64,000 nucleotides of DNA from Paenibacillus sp. PL91 (lineage in GTDB: Bacteria; Bacillota; Bacilli; Paenibacillales; Paenibacillaceae). The stretch covers positions 207,136-271,135 of the forward strand of contig NZ_JABBYG020000010.1 of the NCBI RefSeq assembly GCF_012935325.2, in the 5' to 3' direction. Numbering within the stretch: position 1 is the first letter of the stretch; every line of letters starts with the position of its first letter. Under the pieces are notes generated by a model. The model was not told the origin of the DNA and did no database searches. It worked only from the letters and a program-made list of their open reading frames with translations. Shown here one piece after another: positions 9,893 through 18,332 of this stretch. A program made the position numbers and the translations under genes.

Positions 9893-9913
9893 ATGATATA
9901 TCATGATATATTA
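9893..9913. promoter_or_regulatory. Candidate operator of the GntR/LacI regulator
   Basis: A perfect 12-bp palindrome, ATGATATATCAT (9893-9904), runs into ATGATATATTA (9903-9913). The same 11-mer recurs at 11250-11260 before the importer genes. The site lies about 45 bases before the regulator start, so autoregulation is plausible. Confidence 0.5.
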
Positions 9914-9955
9914 TTAGAGACATGTTGATTTGATTGAATGGAAGAGGGGCTCAAT

Positions 9956-11110
9956 ATGAATGATACTTCGTCTAAACCGATGTACGAAAAAATATTTGAA
10001 GCGGTAAAAAATCAAATATTAACGAAGATGTATGGCATCGGTGAACGAATCCCTTCCGAGAAGGAGCTGGCCGAAGCGTATAAGGTGAGCAGGATTACAA
10101 GCAAAAAAGCGCTTGAGCTGCTTACGAATGAGCGTCTAATTGTGCGAAAGCCCGGAAGAGGATCGTTTGTAGCCGATCCAGTTACGGATTTTGGATCCGA
10201 TGCTGCTCCCTCTGAGTCACCGGCGTCTTCTTTTGCTACGGAAATGACTACGATAGGGCTTGTCATTACCGATTTTGGAAATAGCTACGGAACGGGATTA
10301 ATCTATGGCATGGAGGAAGCGTCAAGGGAACATGATTGCTTCCTCGTGCTCCGCAGATCATTTGGCGTACCGGCCAATGAAGAGCAATCCATTCAGAAGC
10401 TGCTTCAACTTGGGGTAGACGGTTTAATCATTTTCCCGGCTCAAGGGGAGTATTTTAACGAGGAAATATTGAAGCTGGTCATTAGCCGTTTCCCTCTCGT
10501 ATTGATAGACAGGCATTTGAAGGGAGTATCCGCCGCCTCGATCAGCTCGGATAATGCCGCTGCCGCAAGAAAAGCGACTTCCTATTTGTTCGAGCTAGGT
10601 CATCGCCATATTTCCTTCCTGTCGCCGCCGCCAATGGATACGACCGCTGTTGAGGAGCGGATTGAAGGATTCATTCAAGCGCATGCCGAGCATGGCATCG
10701 CGGTAGAGAGAGAGCTGTGGGTAAGCGATCTTACTTCAACGCTGCCGAATTCATTTAGCGATGAAAACATTGAACGGGATATCGGAAGGCTAATGGAGCA
10801 TTTGAAGGACCATCCGGGTATTACCGCATTGTTCGCTATTGAATATAACATTGCGCTGCTTGCCAAATCGGCTGTGGAAAGGCTGGGCCTGCGCATCCCG
10901 CAGGATATATCGATCATTTGCTTCGATAGTCCGCCTACTAGACTTGGCGGCGGATACGCATTTACTCATATTCGTCAAAATGAAGAGGAAATGGGGCGCC
11001 TCGCCGTAGGCCATGTGCTGCAAATTTTGAAAGGTCAGTCGGTACCGAACAAAATTATGCTTGAAGCGGATCTGATAATTGGAGACTCAACAGATAAAGC
11101 GAGCAAATGA
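9956..11110 (+). CDS. GntR-LacI chimeric transcriptional regulator (AraR-like)
   Basis: A sugar-responsive repressor with an N-terminal GntR winged helix (about residues 5-75, with GERIPSEKELAEAYKVSRITSKKAL) and a C-terminal LacI/GalR-type periplasmic-binding-like ligand domain (about 95-380). This is the layout of B. subtilis AraR. ATG at 9956 is preferred over the in-frame ATG at 9938 because AGAGGGG at 9943-9949 is correctly placed for it. The gene ends in a strong terminator, so it is a separate unit from the importer it precedes. Shared 11-mers upstream of both units suggest it represses itself and the importer/GH76 genes. The ligand is unknown; a mannose- or arabinose-containing sugar is inferred. 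Confidence 0.9.
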   Translation: MNDTSSKPMYEKIFEAVKNQILTKMYGIGERIPSEKELAEAYKVSRITSKKALELLTNERLIVRKPGRGSFVADPVTDFGSDAAPSESPASSFATEMTTIGLVITDFGNSYGTGLIYGMEEASREHDCFLVLRRSFGVPANEEQSIQKLLQLGVDGLIIFPAQGEYFNEEILKLVISRFPLVLIDRHLKGVSAASISSDNAAAARKATSYLFELGHRHISFLSPPPMDTTAVEERIEGFIQAHAEHGIAVERELWVSDLTSTLPNSFSDENIERDIGRLMEHLKDHPGITALFAIEYNIALLAKSAVERLGLRIPQDISIICFDSPPTRLGGGYAFTHIRQNEEEMGRLAVGHVLQILKGQSVPNKIMLEADLIIGDSTDKASK

Positions 11111-11127
11111 TGGAGCAGCTGTCCCAA

Positions 11128-11176
11128 AAGAACGTTCAAAATCATTGGATAAATGATTTTGGGCGTTCTTTTTTTG
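11128..11176 (+). terminator. Strong intrinsic terminator after regulator gene
   Basis: A long stem pairs AAGAACG...CAAAATCAT (from 11128) with ATGATTTTG...CGTTCTT (to 11170), followed by seven T residues. Confidence 0.85.
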
Positions 11177-11249
11177 TTCCAATTGCTAGGCAAAGCGCGC
11201 AAATATACGTTCAAAGACGGCGGTAATAGAAGAGAATATACAGCTTTAA

Positions 11250-11316
11250 ATGATATATTAGCATGGAAAAATGTCGAAATATATTTGAGTTGACATATAC
11301 ATTTTATGCTAATATA
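11250..11316. promoter_or_regulatory. Inverted operator pair around the importer promoter
   Basis: TATATTAGCAT (11254-11264) and ATGCTAATATA (11306-11316) are perfect 11-bp inverted copies with centres 52 bp apart. The second copy overlaps the -10 element. The left copy is fused to ATGATATATTA, which is also found before the regulator gene. Helically phased operators bound by an AraR-like protein through looping would explain this layout; that is inference. Confidence 0.55.
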
Positions 11317-11318
11317 CT
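11290..11318 (+). promoter_or_regulatory. Sigma-A promoter of the importer-GH76 operon
   Basis: TTGACA at 11290-11295 is a perfect -35 element. TATACT at 11313-11318 is a 5/6 -10 element. The spacer is exactly 17 bases. Confidence 0.85.
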
Positions 11319-11325
11319 AATCTCA

Positions 11326-11339
11326 TGTAAGCGGTTACT
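11326..11339 (+). promoter_or_regulatory. Likely cre site (CcpA catabolite repression)
   Basis: TGTAAGCGGTTACT matches 13 of 14 positions of the cre consensus TGWNANCGNTNWCA; only the last base differs. It covers the expected transcription start just after the -10 element, where CcpA binding would block initiation. Confidence 0.7.
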
Positions 11340-11374
11340 ATTTATCGAACAACATAAAAAAGGGAGGCATGGCA

Positions 11375-12688
11375 ATGAGATTGAAGCAATGGCTAATGAC
11401 GTTGACAGCAATGCTGCTCGTAGCATCGCTTATCGCGGGGTGCTCGGGCAACGCGAACCAGAAAGAGTCGAACGGTAATACGAAAGCGGAAGACGGAAAT
11501 GCAAAAAACAGTAAGGCGGTTGAGCTGACCTTCTGGGGCGATTGGGGCGGCGAAGGGCAAATACAGTTTGAGACGATGGTTGATGCCTTTAATAAATCGC
11601 AAGATAAAATCCGCGTGAAATACGTGCTGCAGCAGGATATGATCACCAAGTTCCTAACGGCTGCTACCTCAGGCGGTTCACCGGACATTCTGTTCTGGGA
11701 TCGCTGGAGAACGTCCCTTTACGCGCCTAAAAACGTGCTTCATCCGATCGATGAATATTTAGAGCGCGATGGCATTTCGCGTGATGATTATTATGAGGAG
11801 TCGTTAAAGGAGCTTTCTCTTAACGATAAGCTGTACGGACTGCCGCTTACGGTTGATGCGCGCGCTCTCTTCTATAATAAGAAGCTTCTTGCGGAAGCGG
11901 GCCTTGAGCCGCCGAAAACATGGGATGAGCTTGCCGCAGCCGCAGCCAAGCTAACGAAGTGGAATGGCAATAAGCTGGAGGTTGCAGGCTTCTCGCTTGG
12001 CGATGTGGGATTGTTCAACATGTATGTGCAGCAAGCAGGCGGGCAAATGATTACGGAGGACGGCAAAACCAATTTTAACAACGAGCAGGGCAAGCAGGTT
12101 TTGCAATATTGGGATCAACTGCTCAATCAAGATAAAGTGTATAAAGTCGGCTTTGAGCAAGGGTTAGGCGAAGGGCAGGACGCGTTCGTAACCGGCAAGC
12201 TTGCGATGCAGTATACAGGTCCATGGATGCTCAGCACTTATAAAAAATACGGTAAAGATTTGGAGTTTGGCATTGTGCCGCCGCCGGCAGGACCAAATGG
12301 CGACAAAGGAAGCGTCATGGGCGGTTTTGGCTTAGTTATTCCAGAAGGCGCGAAGCATAAAGAGGAGTCCTGGACGTTCATTAAATGGTGGCTTGCAAAC
12401 AAAGACAATGCGCTGCTCTGGGCAAAAACGAGCTTGAACATTCCGGGCTACAAGCCGGCGCTCGAAGATCCGTTTTTCAAGGATGATCCGCTCTGGCAGC
12501 CGTTTATGGAGACGCTTGAGTTCGCGAAGGTACGTCCTAACCATCCTGGCTATTCGGTGATGGAGGGAGATGCTCTAATTCCGAATCTGCAGCTATTCCA
12601 GCAAAACAAGCAGAGCATTGAAGATACGCTTAAGAAATCGCAAGAGCAGGGCGATAAGCTGCTGAAGGACAATAGCGAGGTAAAATAA
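11375..12688 (+). CDS. ABC sugar transporter solute-binding lipoprotein (family 1)
   Basis: Sugar-binding lipoprotein of the second CUT1 importer. ATG at 11375 is 7 bases after AGGGAGG (11361-11367); the ATG at 11369 is too close. The signal sequence ends in LIAGC, giving a lipidated Cys23. The mature part has a typical family-1 pattern with LTFWGDWGGEGQ, YTGPWML and a C-terminal helix-rich tail. It is the first gene of an operon with two permeases and two GH76 enzymes, so imported alpha-mannan-type oligosaccharides are the likely ligand. A perfect promoter, cre site and operator repeats lie upstream. Confidence 0.92.
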   Translation: MRLKQWLMTLTAMLLVASLIAGCSGNANQKESNGNTKAEDGNAKNSKAVELTFWGDWGGEGQIQFETMVDAFNKSQDKIRVKYVLQQDMITKFLTAATSGGSPDILFWDRWRTSLYAPKNVLHPIDEYLERDGISRDDYYEESLKELSLNDKLYGLPLTVDARALFYNKKLLAEAGLEPPKTWDELAAAAAKLTKWNGNKLEVAGFSLGDVGLFNMYVQQAGGQMITEDGKTNFNNEQGKQVLQYWDQLLNQDKVYKVGFEQGLGEGQDAFVTGKLAMQYTGPWMLSTYKKYGKDLEFGIVPPPAGPNGDKGSVMGGFGLVIPEGAKHKEESWTFIKWWLANKDNALLWAKTSLNIPGYKPALEDPFFKDDPLWQPFMETLEFAKVRPNHPGYSVMEGDALIPNLQLFQQNKQSIEDTLKKSQEQGDKLLKDNSEVK

Positions 12689-12701
12689 AGGGTAAAACAA
12701 A

Positions 12702-12727
12702 AGAAAGGGAGGCAAGCCTCCCTTTCT
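12702..12727 (+). other. Perfect 12-bp intergenic hairpin
   Basis: AGAAAGGGAGGC (12702-12713) and GCCTCCCTTTCT (12716-12727) are perfectly complementary with AA between them. No T-run follows. It lies between binding-protein and permease genes, where such hairpins protect upstream mRNA ends. Its 5' arm contains an SD-like GGGAGG that would be hidden in the stem. Confidence 0.7.
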
Positions 12728-12746
12728 CCATGGAGGGGGAGTTTCT

Positions 12747-13634
12747 ATGGCTTCCGTTAGAAAGCTGGATCGTCATCAGGCAAGAACGGCATACGCGTTC
12801 ATTGCGCCAACCATGCTGTTGTTTCTTGTTTTTACCGTAATTCCTGTGTTTATGGCGCTATATTTGAGCTTCACCAACTATGATGTGCTAAGCCGGAAGG
12901 ATTGGGTTGGCTTCGAAAATTACCGCCGGCTGCTGGATGATGAATTATTATGGGTTACGTTCAAAAATGTATTCCTTTATGCGGTCGTATTTGTTCCGTT
13001 CAACATTATTATTTCGCTCGCGCTTGGCATTCTGATGAACCGGGCATGGCGCGGCATTAAGCTATTCCGGACGTTGAATTATTTGCCGACGCTGACTTCA
13101 TCCGTGGCAGCTGCTACCGTATGGATTTGGCTGCTACATCCAGAGTTTGGACTCGTTAATGGATTGCTCTCGTATGTCGGCATAACCGGACCTGCTTGGG
13201 TAGCCCAAACCGAGACGGCAATGCTCTCGATCATCATGGTGACGCTCTGGCAGTCAGTCGGCTCCAATATGATCATCTATCTTGCCGGTTTGCAGGGTGT
13301 TCCCGACTACTTATATGAATCGGCAAAACTCGACGGGGCGACCAAGATTGATTGTTTCCGGTTTATAACGTGGCCGCAGCTTAGGCCAACGACCTTCCTC
13401 GTCAGCACCTTATCGATTATCGGGGCGCTTCAGTTATTTGATCAAGCGTTTGTGCTTACTCAAGGCGGGCCGGCCAATGTGACCAAAACACCGGTATATC
13501 TGATCTACCAGCAGGGCTTTAATCAGCTGCAAATGGGTTATGCGTCAGCGCAGGCGTTTGTTCTGGCAGTAGCCATTCTCATTTTCTCCGTCATTAATAT
13601 GAGGATTACTAAAGCGGAAGAGTCTGTGATATAG
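12747..13634 (+). CDS. CUT1 ABC transporter permease, MalF/UgpA type
   Basis: Membrane subunit of the importer, with about six hydrophobic helices and the EAA loop ESAKLDGATKIDCFRFITWPQL near residues 191-212. A GGAGGGGG site (12732-12739) lies 7 bases before the ATG, immediately after the intergenic hairpin. Length is typical. The gene is followed within 12 bases by its MalG-type partner. No ATPase gene is encoded nearby. Confidence 0.93.
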   Translation: MASVRKLDRHQARTAYAFIAPTMLLFLVFTVIPVFMALYLSFTNYDVLSRKDWVGFENYRRLLDDELLWVTFKNVFLYAVVFVPFNIIISLALGILMNRAWRGIKLFRTLNYLPTLTSSVAAATVWIWLLHPEFGLVNGLLSYVGITGPAWVAQTETAMLSIIMVTLWQSVGSNMIIYLAGLQGVPDYLYESAKLDGATKIDCFRFITWPQLRPTTFLVSTLSIIGALQLFDQAFVLTQGGPANVTKTPVYLIYQQGFNQLQMGYASAQAFVLAVAILIFSVINMRITKAEESVI

Positions 13635-13645
13635 GGGGGACAAAA

Positions 13646-14533
13646 ATGGAAACGATCGGAAATACCCCCTTAACAAAGGGATTGAAGAAAACGTTCTATT
13701 ATGTCGTATGCGCCTTGATCGCGATCGTTATGTTTTTGCCCTTTTATTGGAGCGTGCTGACCTCCATTAAACCGGATGAGCAAATTTTTGCGATGCCGAT
13801 CAAATGGCTGCCTACGGACATTACGTTTGAGCATTACAAAAAAGCGTTCACGACAGTGCCTTTTGGCTTGTATTTCTGGAATTCGTTTGTGCTTGCGGCT
13901 TCAGGGGTATTATTCAATCTCTTTTTGGGATCTTTAGCGGGCTATGCCTTCGCCAAGCTCAAATTTAAGCTGAGCCAGCCGCTCTTCCGGGTATTGCTCG
14001 CGGCGATGATGATTCCGGGAATCGTCACGATGATTCCAAGCGTTTATGTGCTGCAGCATCTTCCTTTGTTAGGCGGAAATGACCTGCTCGGAGCAGGCGG
14101 GCACGGGCTGATGAACTCCTTTTGGGGCATTATTTTGCCTGGCGCCTCGGGAACGTTTGCGGTCTTCTTTATGCGGCAATTTTTTCTTACGCTGCCTACC
14201 GATATGCTGGAGATGGCACGGATCGAGGGCTGCGGCGAATTTATGATTTTCTGGCGCATCTATTTGCCGCTCACAAAGCCCGCGCTCGCTACGCTGGGGA
14301 TATTTACGTTTCAAGCGGGCTGGAACAGCTTTCTGTGGCCGATGATCGTGTTAAATGATCCGACAAAGGCGACGGTTCAAATGGGTTTGCAAGCTTTCTC
14401 CTACAACTTTCAAACGGATTTTGGACCTATGATGGCAGGTGCCTTGGTCGCTATATTGCCGATTCTCATTTTGTTCCTGCTGCTGCAGCGTTACTTTGTT
14501 CAAGGCATAGCCTTTAGCGGAATCAAAGGTTAA
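13646..14533 (+). CDS. CUT1 ABC transporter permease, MalG/UgpE type
   Basis: Second membrane subunit. It shows six hydrophobic segments, the EAA loop MARIEGCGEFMIFWRIYLPL near residues 190-209, and the C-terminal FVQGIAFSGIKG signature. AGGGGGG precedes the ATG. It is co-directional with the GH76 genes that follow after 66 bases. Confidence 0.93.
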   Translation: METIGNTPLTKGLKKTFYYVVCALIAIVMFLPFYWSVLTSIKPDEQIFAMPIKWLPTDITFEHYKKAFTTVPFGLYFWNSFVLAASGVLFNLFLGSLAGYAFAKLKFKLSQPLFRVLLAAMMIPGIVTMIPSVYVLQHLPLLGGNDLLGAGGHGLMNSFWGIILPGASGTFAVFFMRQFFLTLPTDMLEMARIEGCGEFMIFWRIYLPLTKPALATLGIFTFQAGWNSFLWPMIVLNDPTKATVQMGLQAFSYNFQTDFGPMMAGALVAILPILILFLLLQRYFVQGIAFSGIKG

Positions 14534-14599
14534 CGGTTGGAGCTGGCATATGTGGAGCTGGAAGCTAAGAAAGAATAATGACATAAGGGGAGAAGACAG

Positions 14600-15646
14600 A
14601 TGAACAAAATGGCGGTTGGCGTATGGGAGAAGCGGGCTGATGAGGCTCAAGCAGCGCTGGAGCATTATTTTTGGAATGATGCGATACGCATGTACAACAT
14701 TGAGACGCCTTGCCCAGGCGGCAAATGCAATACGATTTTTCATTATTGGTGGATGGCGCATGCGGTTGACGTGCTGGTAGATGGCTTGGTTCGAACAGGC
14801 GATACGCGTTATTCCGAAAAGCTGCCCATTTTCCTTGAAGGGATACGGGAGAGAAACGGCGGTTTTCTGCCTAACCATTTATACGATGATATGGAATGGA
14901 TGGCGCTCGCTTGGCTGCGCGCTTATGAGGCAACCGGTGAACAGAAATACAAGGAAGCGGTTTTAGAATTGTGGGACGATATTAAAACCGGCTGGAATGA
15001 CCATATGGGCGGCGGCATCGCATGGCAGAAAACGCAGCTGGATTATAAAAACACGCCAGCTAATGCGCCGGCTGCTATTTTGGCAGCGCGATTGTATCAA
15101 GCGTTCAAGGATGAAAATGATTTGGAATGGGCGCTCAAAATTTATAAGTGGCAAAAGGATCATCTCGTTGACCCGGATACCGGCTTCGTGTGGGACGGCA
15201 TGAACCGCAACGGCGACGGCGCCATCGATAAAGAATGGAAGTTTACGTATTGCCAGGGCGTATTTATCGGCGCAGCCGTCGAGCTATTTCGAGTGAGCGG
15301 CGAGCAGGCGTATTTGGACGATGCTGAGCGTTCCTTCGAGGCAGCGATCTCGGAGCTGACAGATCCTGTAACGGGCATATTGCCGGATGAGGAGACGGGG
15401 GACGGCGGTTTGTTCAAAGGCATTCTCATTCGTTATGCGGCGGAGCTGGCGAAGGAAGCTGGCGGCAATAACCGCGCTTGGCAGCTGCTGCAGGCGAATG
15501 CGGAACAGCTTTGGCAAAGCGGCAAAGCGGACGATAAAGCATTGTTTAATCAAAATTGGACAGAAAAGCCAGGCGAGCTCGTTACGCTAAGCGTGCAGCT
15601 AAGCGGCGTGATGCTGCTGGAGAGAATGGCGGAGCGGCGCGGATGA
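14600..15646 (+). CDS. GH76 family alpha-1,6-mannanase-like enzyme (copy 1)
   Basis: A family 76 glycoside hydrolase, expected to cleave alpha-1,6-mannosidic linkages in mannan oligosaccharides. The catalytic Asp pair is visible as Asp96-Asp97 in LYDDMEW, and NTPANAPAAILAARLY, FTYCQGVFIGAAVELF and GLFKGILIRY match the (alpha/alpha)6-barrel family. It has no signal peptide, so it should work on imported oligosaccharides in the cytoplasm. The stop codon overlaps the start of a close paralogue (ATGA), which indicates a tandem duplication and translational coupling. The specific sugar is inferred from the family only. Confidence 0.88.
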   Translation: MNKMAVGVWEKRADEAQAALEHYFWNDAIRMYNIETPCPGGKCNTIFHYWWMAHAVDVLVDGLVRTGDTRYSEKLPIFLEGIRERNGGFLPNHLYDDMEWMALAWLRAYEATGEQKYKEAVLELWDDIKTGWNDHMGGGIAWQKTQLDYKNTPANAPAAILAARLYQAFKDENDLEWALKIYKWQKDHLVDPDTGFVWDGMNRNGDGAIDKEWKFTYCQGVFIGAAVELFRVSGEQAYLDDAERSFEAAISELTDPVTGILPDEETGDGGLFKGILIRYAAELAKEAGGNNRAWQLLQANAEQLWQSGKADDKALFNQNWTEKPGELVTLSVQLSGVMLLERMAERRG

Positions 15647-16677
15647 GCGATAGGAATTGGACTGATTTTGCACAGGATGCTCTGATTGGGAATTACTGGA
15701 ACGAGACTGCTTCCATTATGAATCAATGGTATCCGCAGGAGGCAAACCGGCCTGGCGAAAACTATTATTACTGGTGGCAGGCACATGTGATCGACGTATT
15801 TGTAGACGGGCTGACCCGCACGGGCGACAGCCGGTATCGGGATCGAATTGATGCGATTTACGATGGGATACGAAGGAGCAACGGCGGAACGTTTTTGCAC
15901 CATTATTATGATGATATGGAATGGCTCGCTTTGGCTTTGCTTAGAGCCTACCAAGCCGTTGGAAATGAAGCGTACAAGCACAGTGCCCTAGCGTTGTGGG
16001 CGGATATTCAGACGGCTTGGAGCGACAATTTGGGCGGCGGAATGGGATGGAACAAAGGGCAATTGGATTATAAAAATACGCCGGCCAATGCGCCTGCTGC
16101 CATACTCGCCGCAAGGCTGTATCAATGCTTTGGAGACGAAGCGGATTTGGAATGGGCTTTGAAAATATATAAATGGAACAAAGAAAATCTGGTTGATCCT
16201 GAAACCGGCTTCGTATGGGATGGCATGAACCGATTAGGCGATATGCAGATCGATTATGACTGGGCATTTACCTACTGCCAAGGGGTATACATCGGCGCAG
16301 GCGTTGAGCTGTATCGCTGTACCGGAAATCAGCAGTTTCTGGATGAGGCGAGACGAACATCGCAAGCATGCATCGCGAGATTATGCAGGCCGGAAAATCT
16401 TGTTTTGCCAGATGAGGGCATCGACGATACGGGGCTCTTCAAAGGAATTTTGGTAAGGTATTTGGTCGAGCTGCTGCGGACTGCGCCGGAAATGAACGAT
16501 GTGCGGGAGGTTATCCGGGCAAATGCTGCAATTTTGTTGGAGCATGGACTGGAGAAGGAAAGCGGCTTATGCGGCCCGTCGTGGGAGAGCCCTCCCGTGC
16601 TGCCTGTTCAGCTAAGCGTCCAGCTTAGCGGTGTCATGCTGCTCGAAGCAGCCGAAGCGATTAATCGATTGGAGTAA
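15643..16677 (+). CDS. GH76 family alpha-1,6-mannanase-like enzyme (copy 2)
   Basis: Paralogue of the preceding gene, 344 residues from ATG 15643. The start overlaps the previous stop as ATGA; an in-frame ATG at 15556 lies deep inside the upstream gene and is not preferred. The catalytic pair is Asp90-Asp91 in YYDDMEW. Long segments such as DYKNTPANAPAAILAARLYQ are identical to copy 1, while the N-terminal 40 residues and the C-terminal third differ more. Two cytoplasmic GH76 enzymes side by side could differ in chain length or branch preference. No signal peptide is present. Confidence 0.88.
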   Translation: MSDRNWTDFAQDALIGNYWNETASIMNQWYPQEANRPGENYYYWWQAHVIDVFVDGLTRTGDSRYRDRIDAIYDGIRRSNGGTFLHHYYDDMEWLALALLRAYQAVGNEAYKHSALALWADIQTAWSDNLGGGMGWNKGQLDYKNTPANAPAAILAARLYQCFGDEADLEWALKIYKWNKENLVDPETGFVWDGMNRLGDMQIDYDWAFTYCQGVYIGAGVELYRCTGNQQFLDEARRTSQACIARLCRPENLVLPDEGIDDTGLFKGILVRYLVELLRTAPEMNDVREVIRANAAILLEHGLEKESGLCGPSWESPPVLPVQLSVQLSGVMLLEAAEAINRLE

Positions 16678-16795
16678 AAGAAGCCCGCGTTTTGCTGCGT
16701 GTGGCGAGCTGTGACCCGTAAGAAAGTCACTTTTTGACGGTGTCGATGTTACGAAAAACAGCTCAATGGCAGCTTAACGGGGGGCTTTTTTGTTT
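16678..16795 (+). terminator. Structured region ending in a T-run after the GH76 genes
   Basis: AAGCCCGCGTT near 16680 can pair imperfectly with AACGGGGGGCTT near 16777-16788, just before six T residues. Between them a small stem GTGAC/GTCAC is followed by five T residues. This is probably the operon terminator; the folding is uncertain. Confidence 0.4.
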
Positions 16796-16813
16796 GTTTT
16801 TGATGTACGGATA

Positions 16814-16984
16814 TTAGAGGTCGTTTAGGCCCGTGAAGGTTAGAATGAATTTGCGCGGCGACATCGCTTCGATTTGCTTGAAGGCTTTGCTGAACGCGAG
16901 GACGCTGCCGTAGCCGACCTTCTCGGCGATGGTCGTAAATAGCTTGGTCATGAATGCTTTTTTTGATTTGGAGAACGTTTCCAT
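16814..16984 (-). pseudogene. Remnant of an AraC-family regulator (C-terminal helix-turn-helix only)
   Basis: A 56-codon minus-strand frame from ATG at 16984 to a stop at 16814-16816. It contains TTIAEKVGYGSVLAFSKAFK followed by SPRKFI, the second helix-turn-helix and end of an AraC/XylS protein. The N-terminal ligand domain and first helix-turn-helix are missing, and a stop lies just upstream in the same frame. It is best read as a decayed gene fragment left between the GH76 operon and the GH172 gene. Confidence 0.7.
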
Positions 16985-17069
16985 TCTATCCCGTCAAATT
17001 AGCAGGATTGGACAAATAATAACAAGCTGAAATAAAGAAGTTCTAAAAAAACTGTGATAACATAAGCAA

Positions 17070-17083
17070 TGTAAACGGAAACA
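17070..17083 (+). promoter_or_regulatory. Candidate cre site before the GH172 gene
   Basis: TGTAAACGGAAACA matches the cre consensus except at position 10 (A for T), about 125 bases before the gene. A second weaker cre-like palindrome, TGATAGCGCTGTAC, is at 17126-17139. Confidence 0.35.
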
Positions 17084-17206
17084 AGAACTAAAGAGCTTGG
17101 ATAGCAAATAACATCTTTTATTATATGATAGCGCTGTACAATCATCAAACGATGACGCATATCATCGCTTGTATTGCTGTTTTTATAAGGAAGGGAGCAT
17201 TCGGTT

Positions 17207-18289
17207 ATGAGTCGATTCAACGGGCTAGATATGGGAATAGGCAGCTTGGCTAGAATTTCTGACGCACAGACTCGCTCGATAAGCGCAGAAAATGTTAACG
17301 GTGAAAAAGGCAAGGGCGGGATGGCAACGGAAGGTACCGGCGCGAATTGCGCGCGCGATCTAGGGATTGGCTGGAAGGTGTCTCCTTCGGTGGAAATCGC
17401 GGCAGGAGCAACGTATACAATGGCGGATATAGACGGTCCGGGTGCGATACAACATATATGGCTGACATGCGCTCCAACGAATTGGAGAAACATGATTCTC
17501 CGTATGTATTGGGACGATGAGGAGCTGCCTTCGGTAGAGGTTCCGATCGGAGACTTCTTCTGCAACGGCTGGCAGGAGCGAAGCGATGTGAATTCTCAGC
17601 CAGTAGCCGTTAATCCGGCAGGCGGGATGAACAGCTACTGGCTGATGCCGTTTCGGAAGCACGCCAAAATAACCGTCGAGAACAAAGCGACCGATAAGGC
17701 CGTGCTCTATTACCAGGTCGATTACACGTTAACAGATGTGCCTGACGACATGGCATATTTCCATGCCCAGTGGCGAAGATCCAATCCCGTGCCGTACGGC
17801 GAAGTACATACGATACTGGATGGCGTAACCGGAAAAGGACATTATGTGGGAACTTATTTGGCTTGGCAGGTTAACAATACTGGCTGGTGGGGCGAGGGCG
17901 AAATCAAGTTTTTCATGGACGGGGACAAGGAGTTTCCTACGATATGCGGAACAGGCACGGAGGATTATTTTGGCGGGGCTTGGAACTGGGAGCAGCCGCA
18001 TGGGAAATACGCCACTTATTCGACCGCGTATCTGGGCATGCACCAGCTTATTAAGCCGGATGGCTTGTATCGCAGCCAGCAGCGGTTCGGGATGTACCGC
18101 TGGCATATTATGGACCCGATCCGGTTCCATAGCGACTTGAAAGTGACGATTCAGGATCTCGGCTGGCGTTCGGGAGGAAGGTATTTGCCGCAGCAAAGCG
18201 ATATTGCTTCAACGGCATTCTGGTACCAGCTGGAGCCGCATGCTCCGCATCCTTCCCTGCCGTCCAACGATGAGCGGGAAGTCATTTGA
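17207..18289 (+). CDS. GH172 (DUF2961) glycoside hydrolase
   Basis: A DUF2961 protein, now family GH172, whose characterised members act on alpha-D-arabinofuranosides, alpha-D-fructofuranosides and difructose anhydride. The family core is visible in TEGTGANCARDLGIGWKVSP, IDGPGAIQHIWLT, WWGEGEIKFF (Glu230/Glu232) and GTGTEDYFGGAW (Glu252). The last two contain the acidic residues expected in the active site. The 360-residue length is typical, and there is no signal peptide. An AAGGGAG site precedes the ATG. It lies downstream of the GH76 genes but behind a terminator-like region and its own cre-like sites. Neighbourhood with alpha-mannanases may point to arabinomannan-type glycans; this is inference. 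Confidence 0.88.
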   Translation: MSRFNGLDMGIGSLARISDAQTRSISAENVNGEKGKGGMATEGTGANCARDLGIGWKVSPSVEIAAGATYTMADIDGPGAIQHIWLTCAPTNWRNMILRMYWDDEELPSVEVPIGDFFCNGWQERSDVNSQPVAVNPAGGMNSYWLMPFRKHAKITVENKATDKAVLYYQVDYTLTDVPDDMAYFHAQWRRSNPVPYGEVHTILDGVTGKGHYVGTYLAWQVNNTGWWGEGEIKFFMDGDKEFPTICGTGTEDYFGGAWNWEQPHGKYATYSTAYLGMHQLIKPDGLYRSQQRFGMYRWHIMDPIRFHSDLKVTIQDLGWRSGGRYLPQQSDIASTAFWYQLEPHAPHPSLPSNDEREVI

Positions 18290-18332
18290 CGAATTTGATC
18301 CGCTTGCAAATGAAATTGTGAGAAATGATCTG

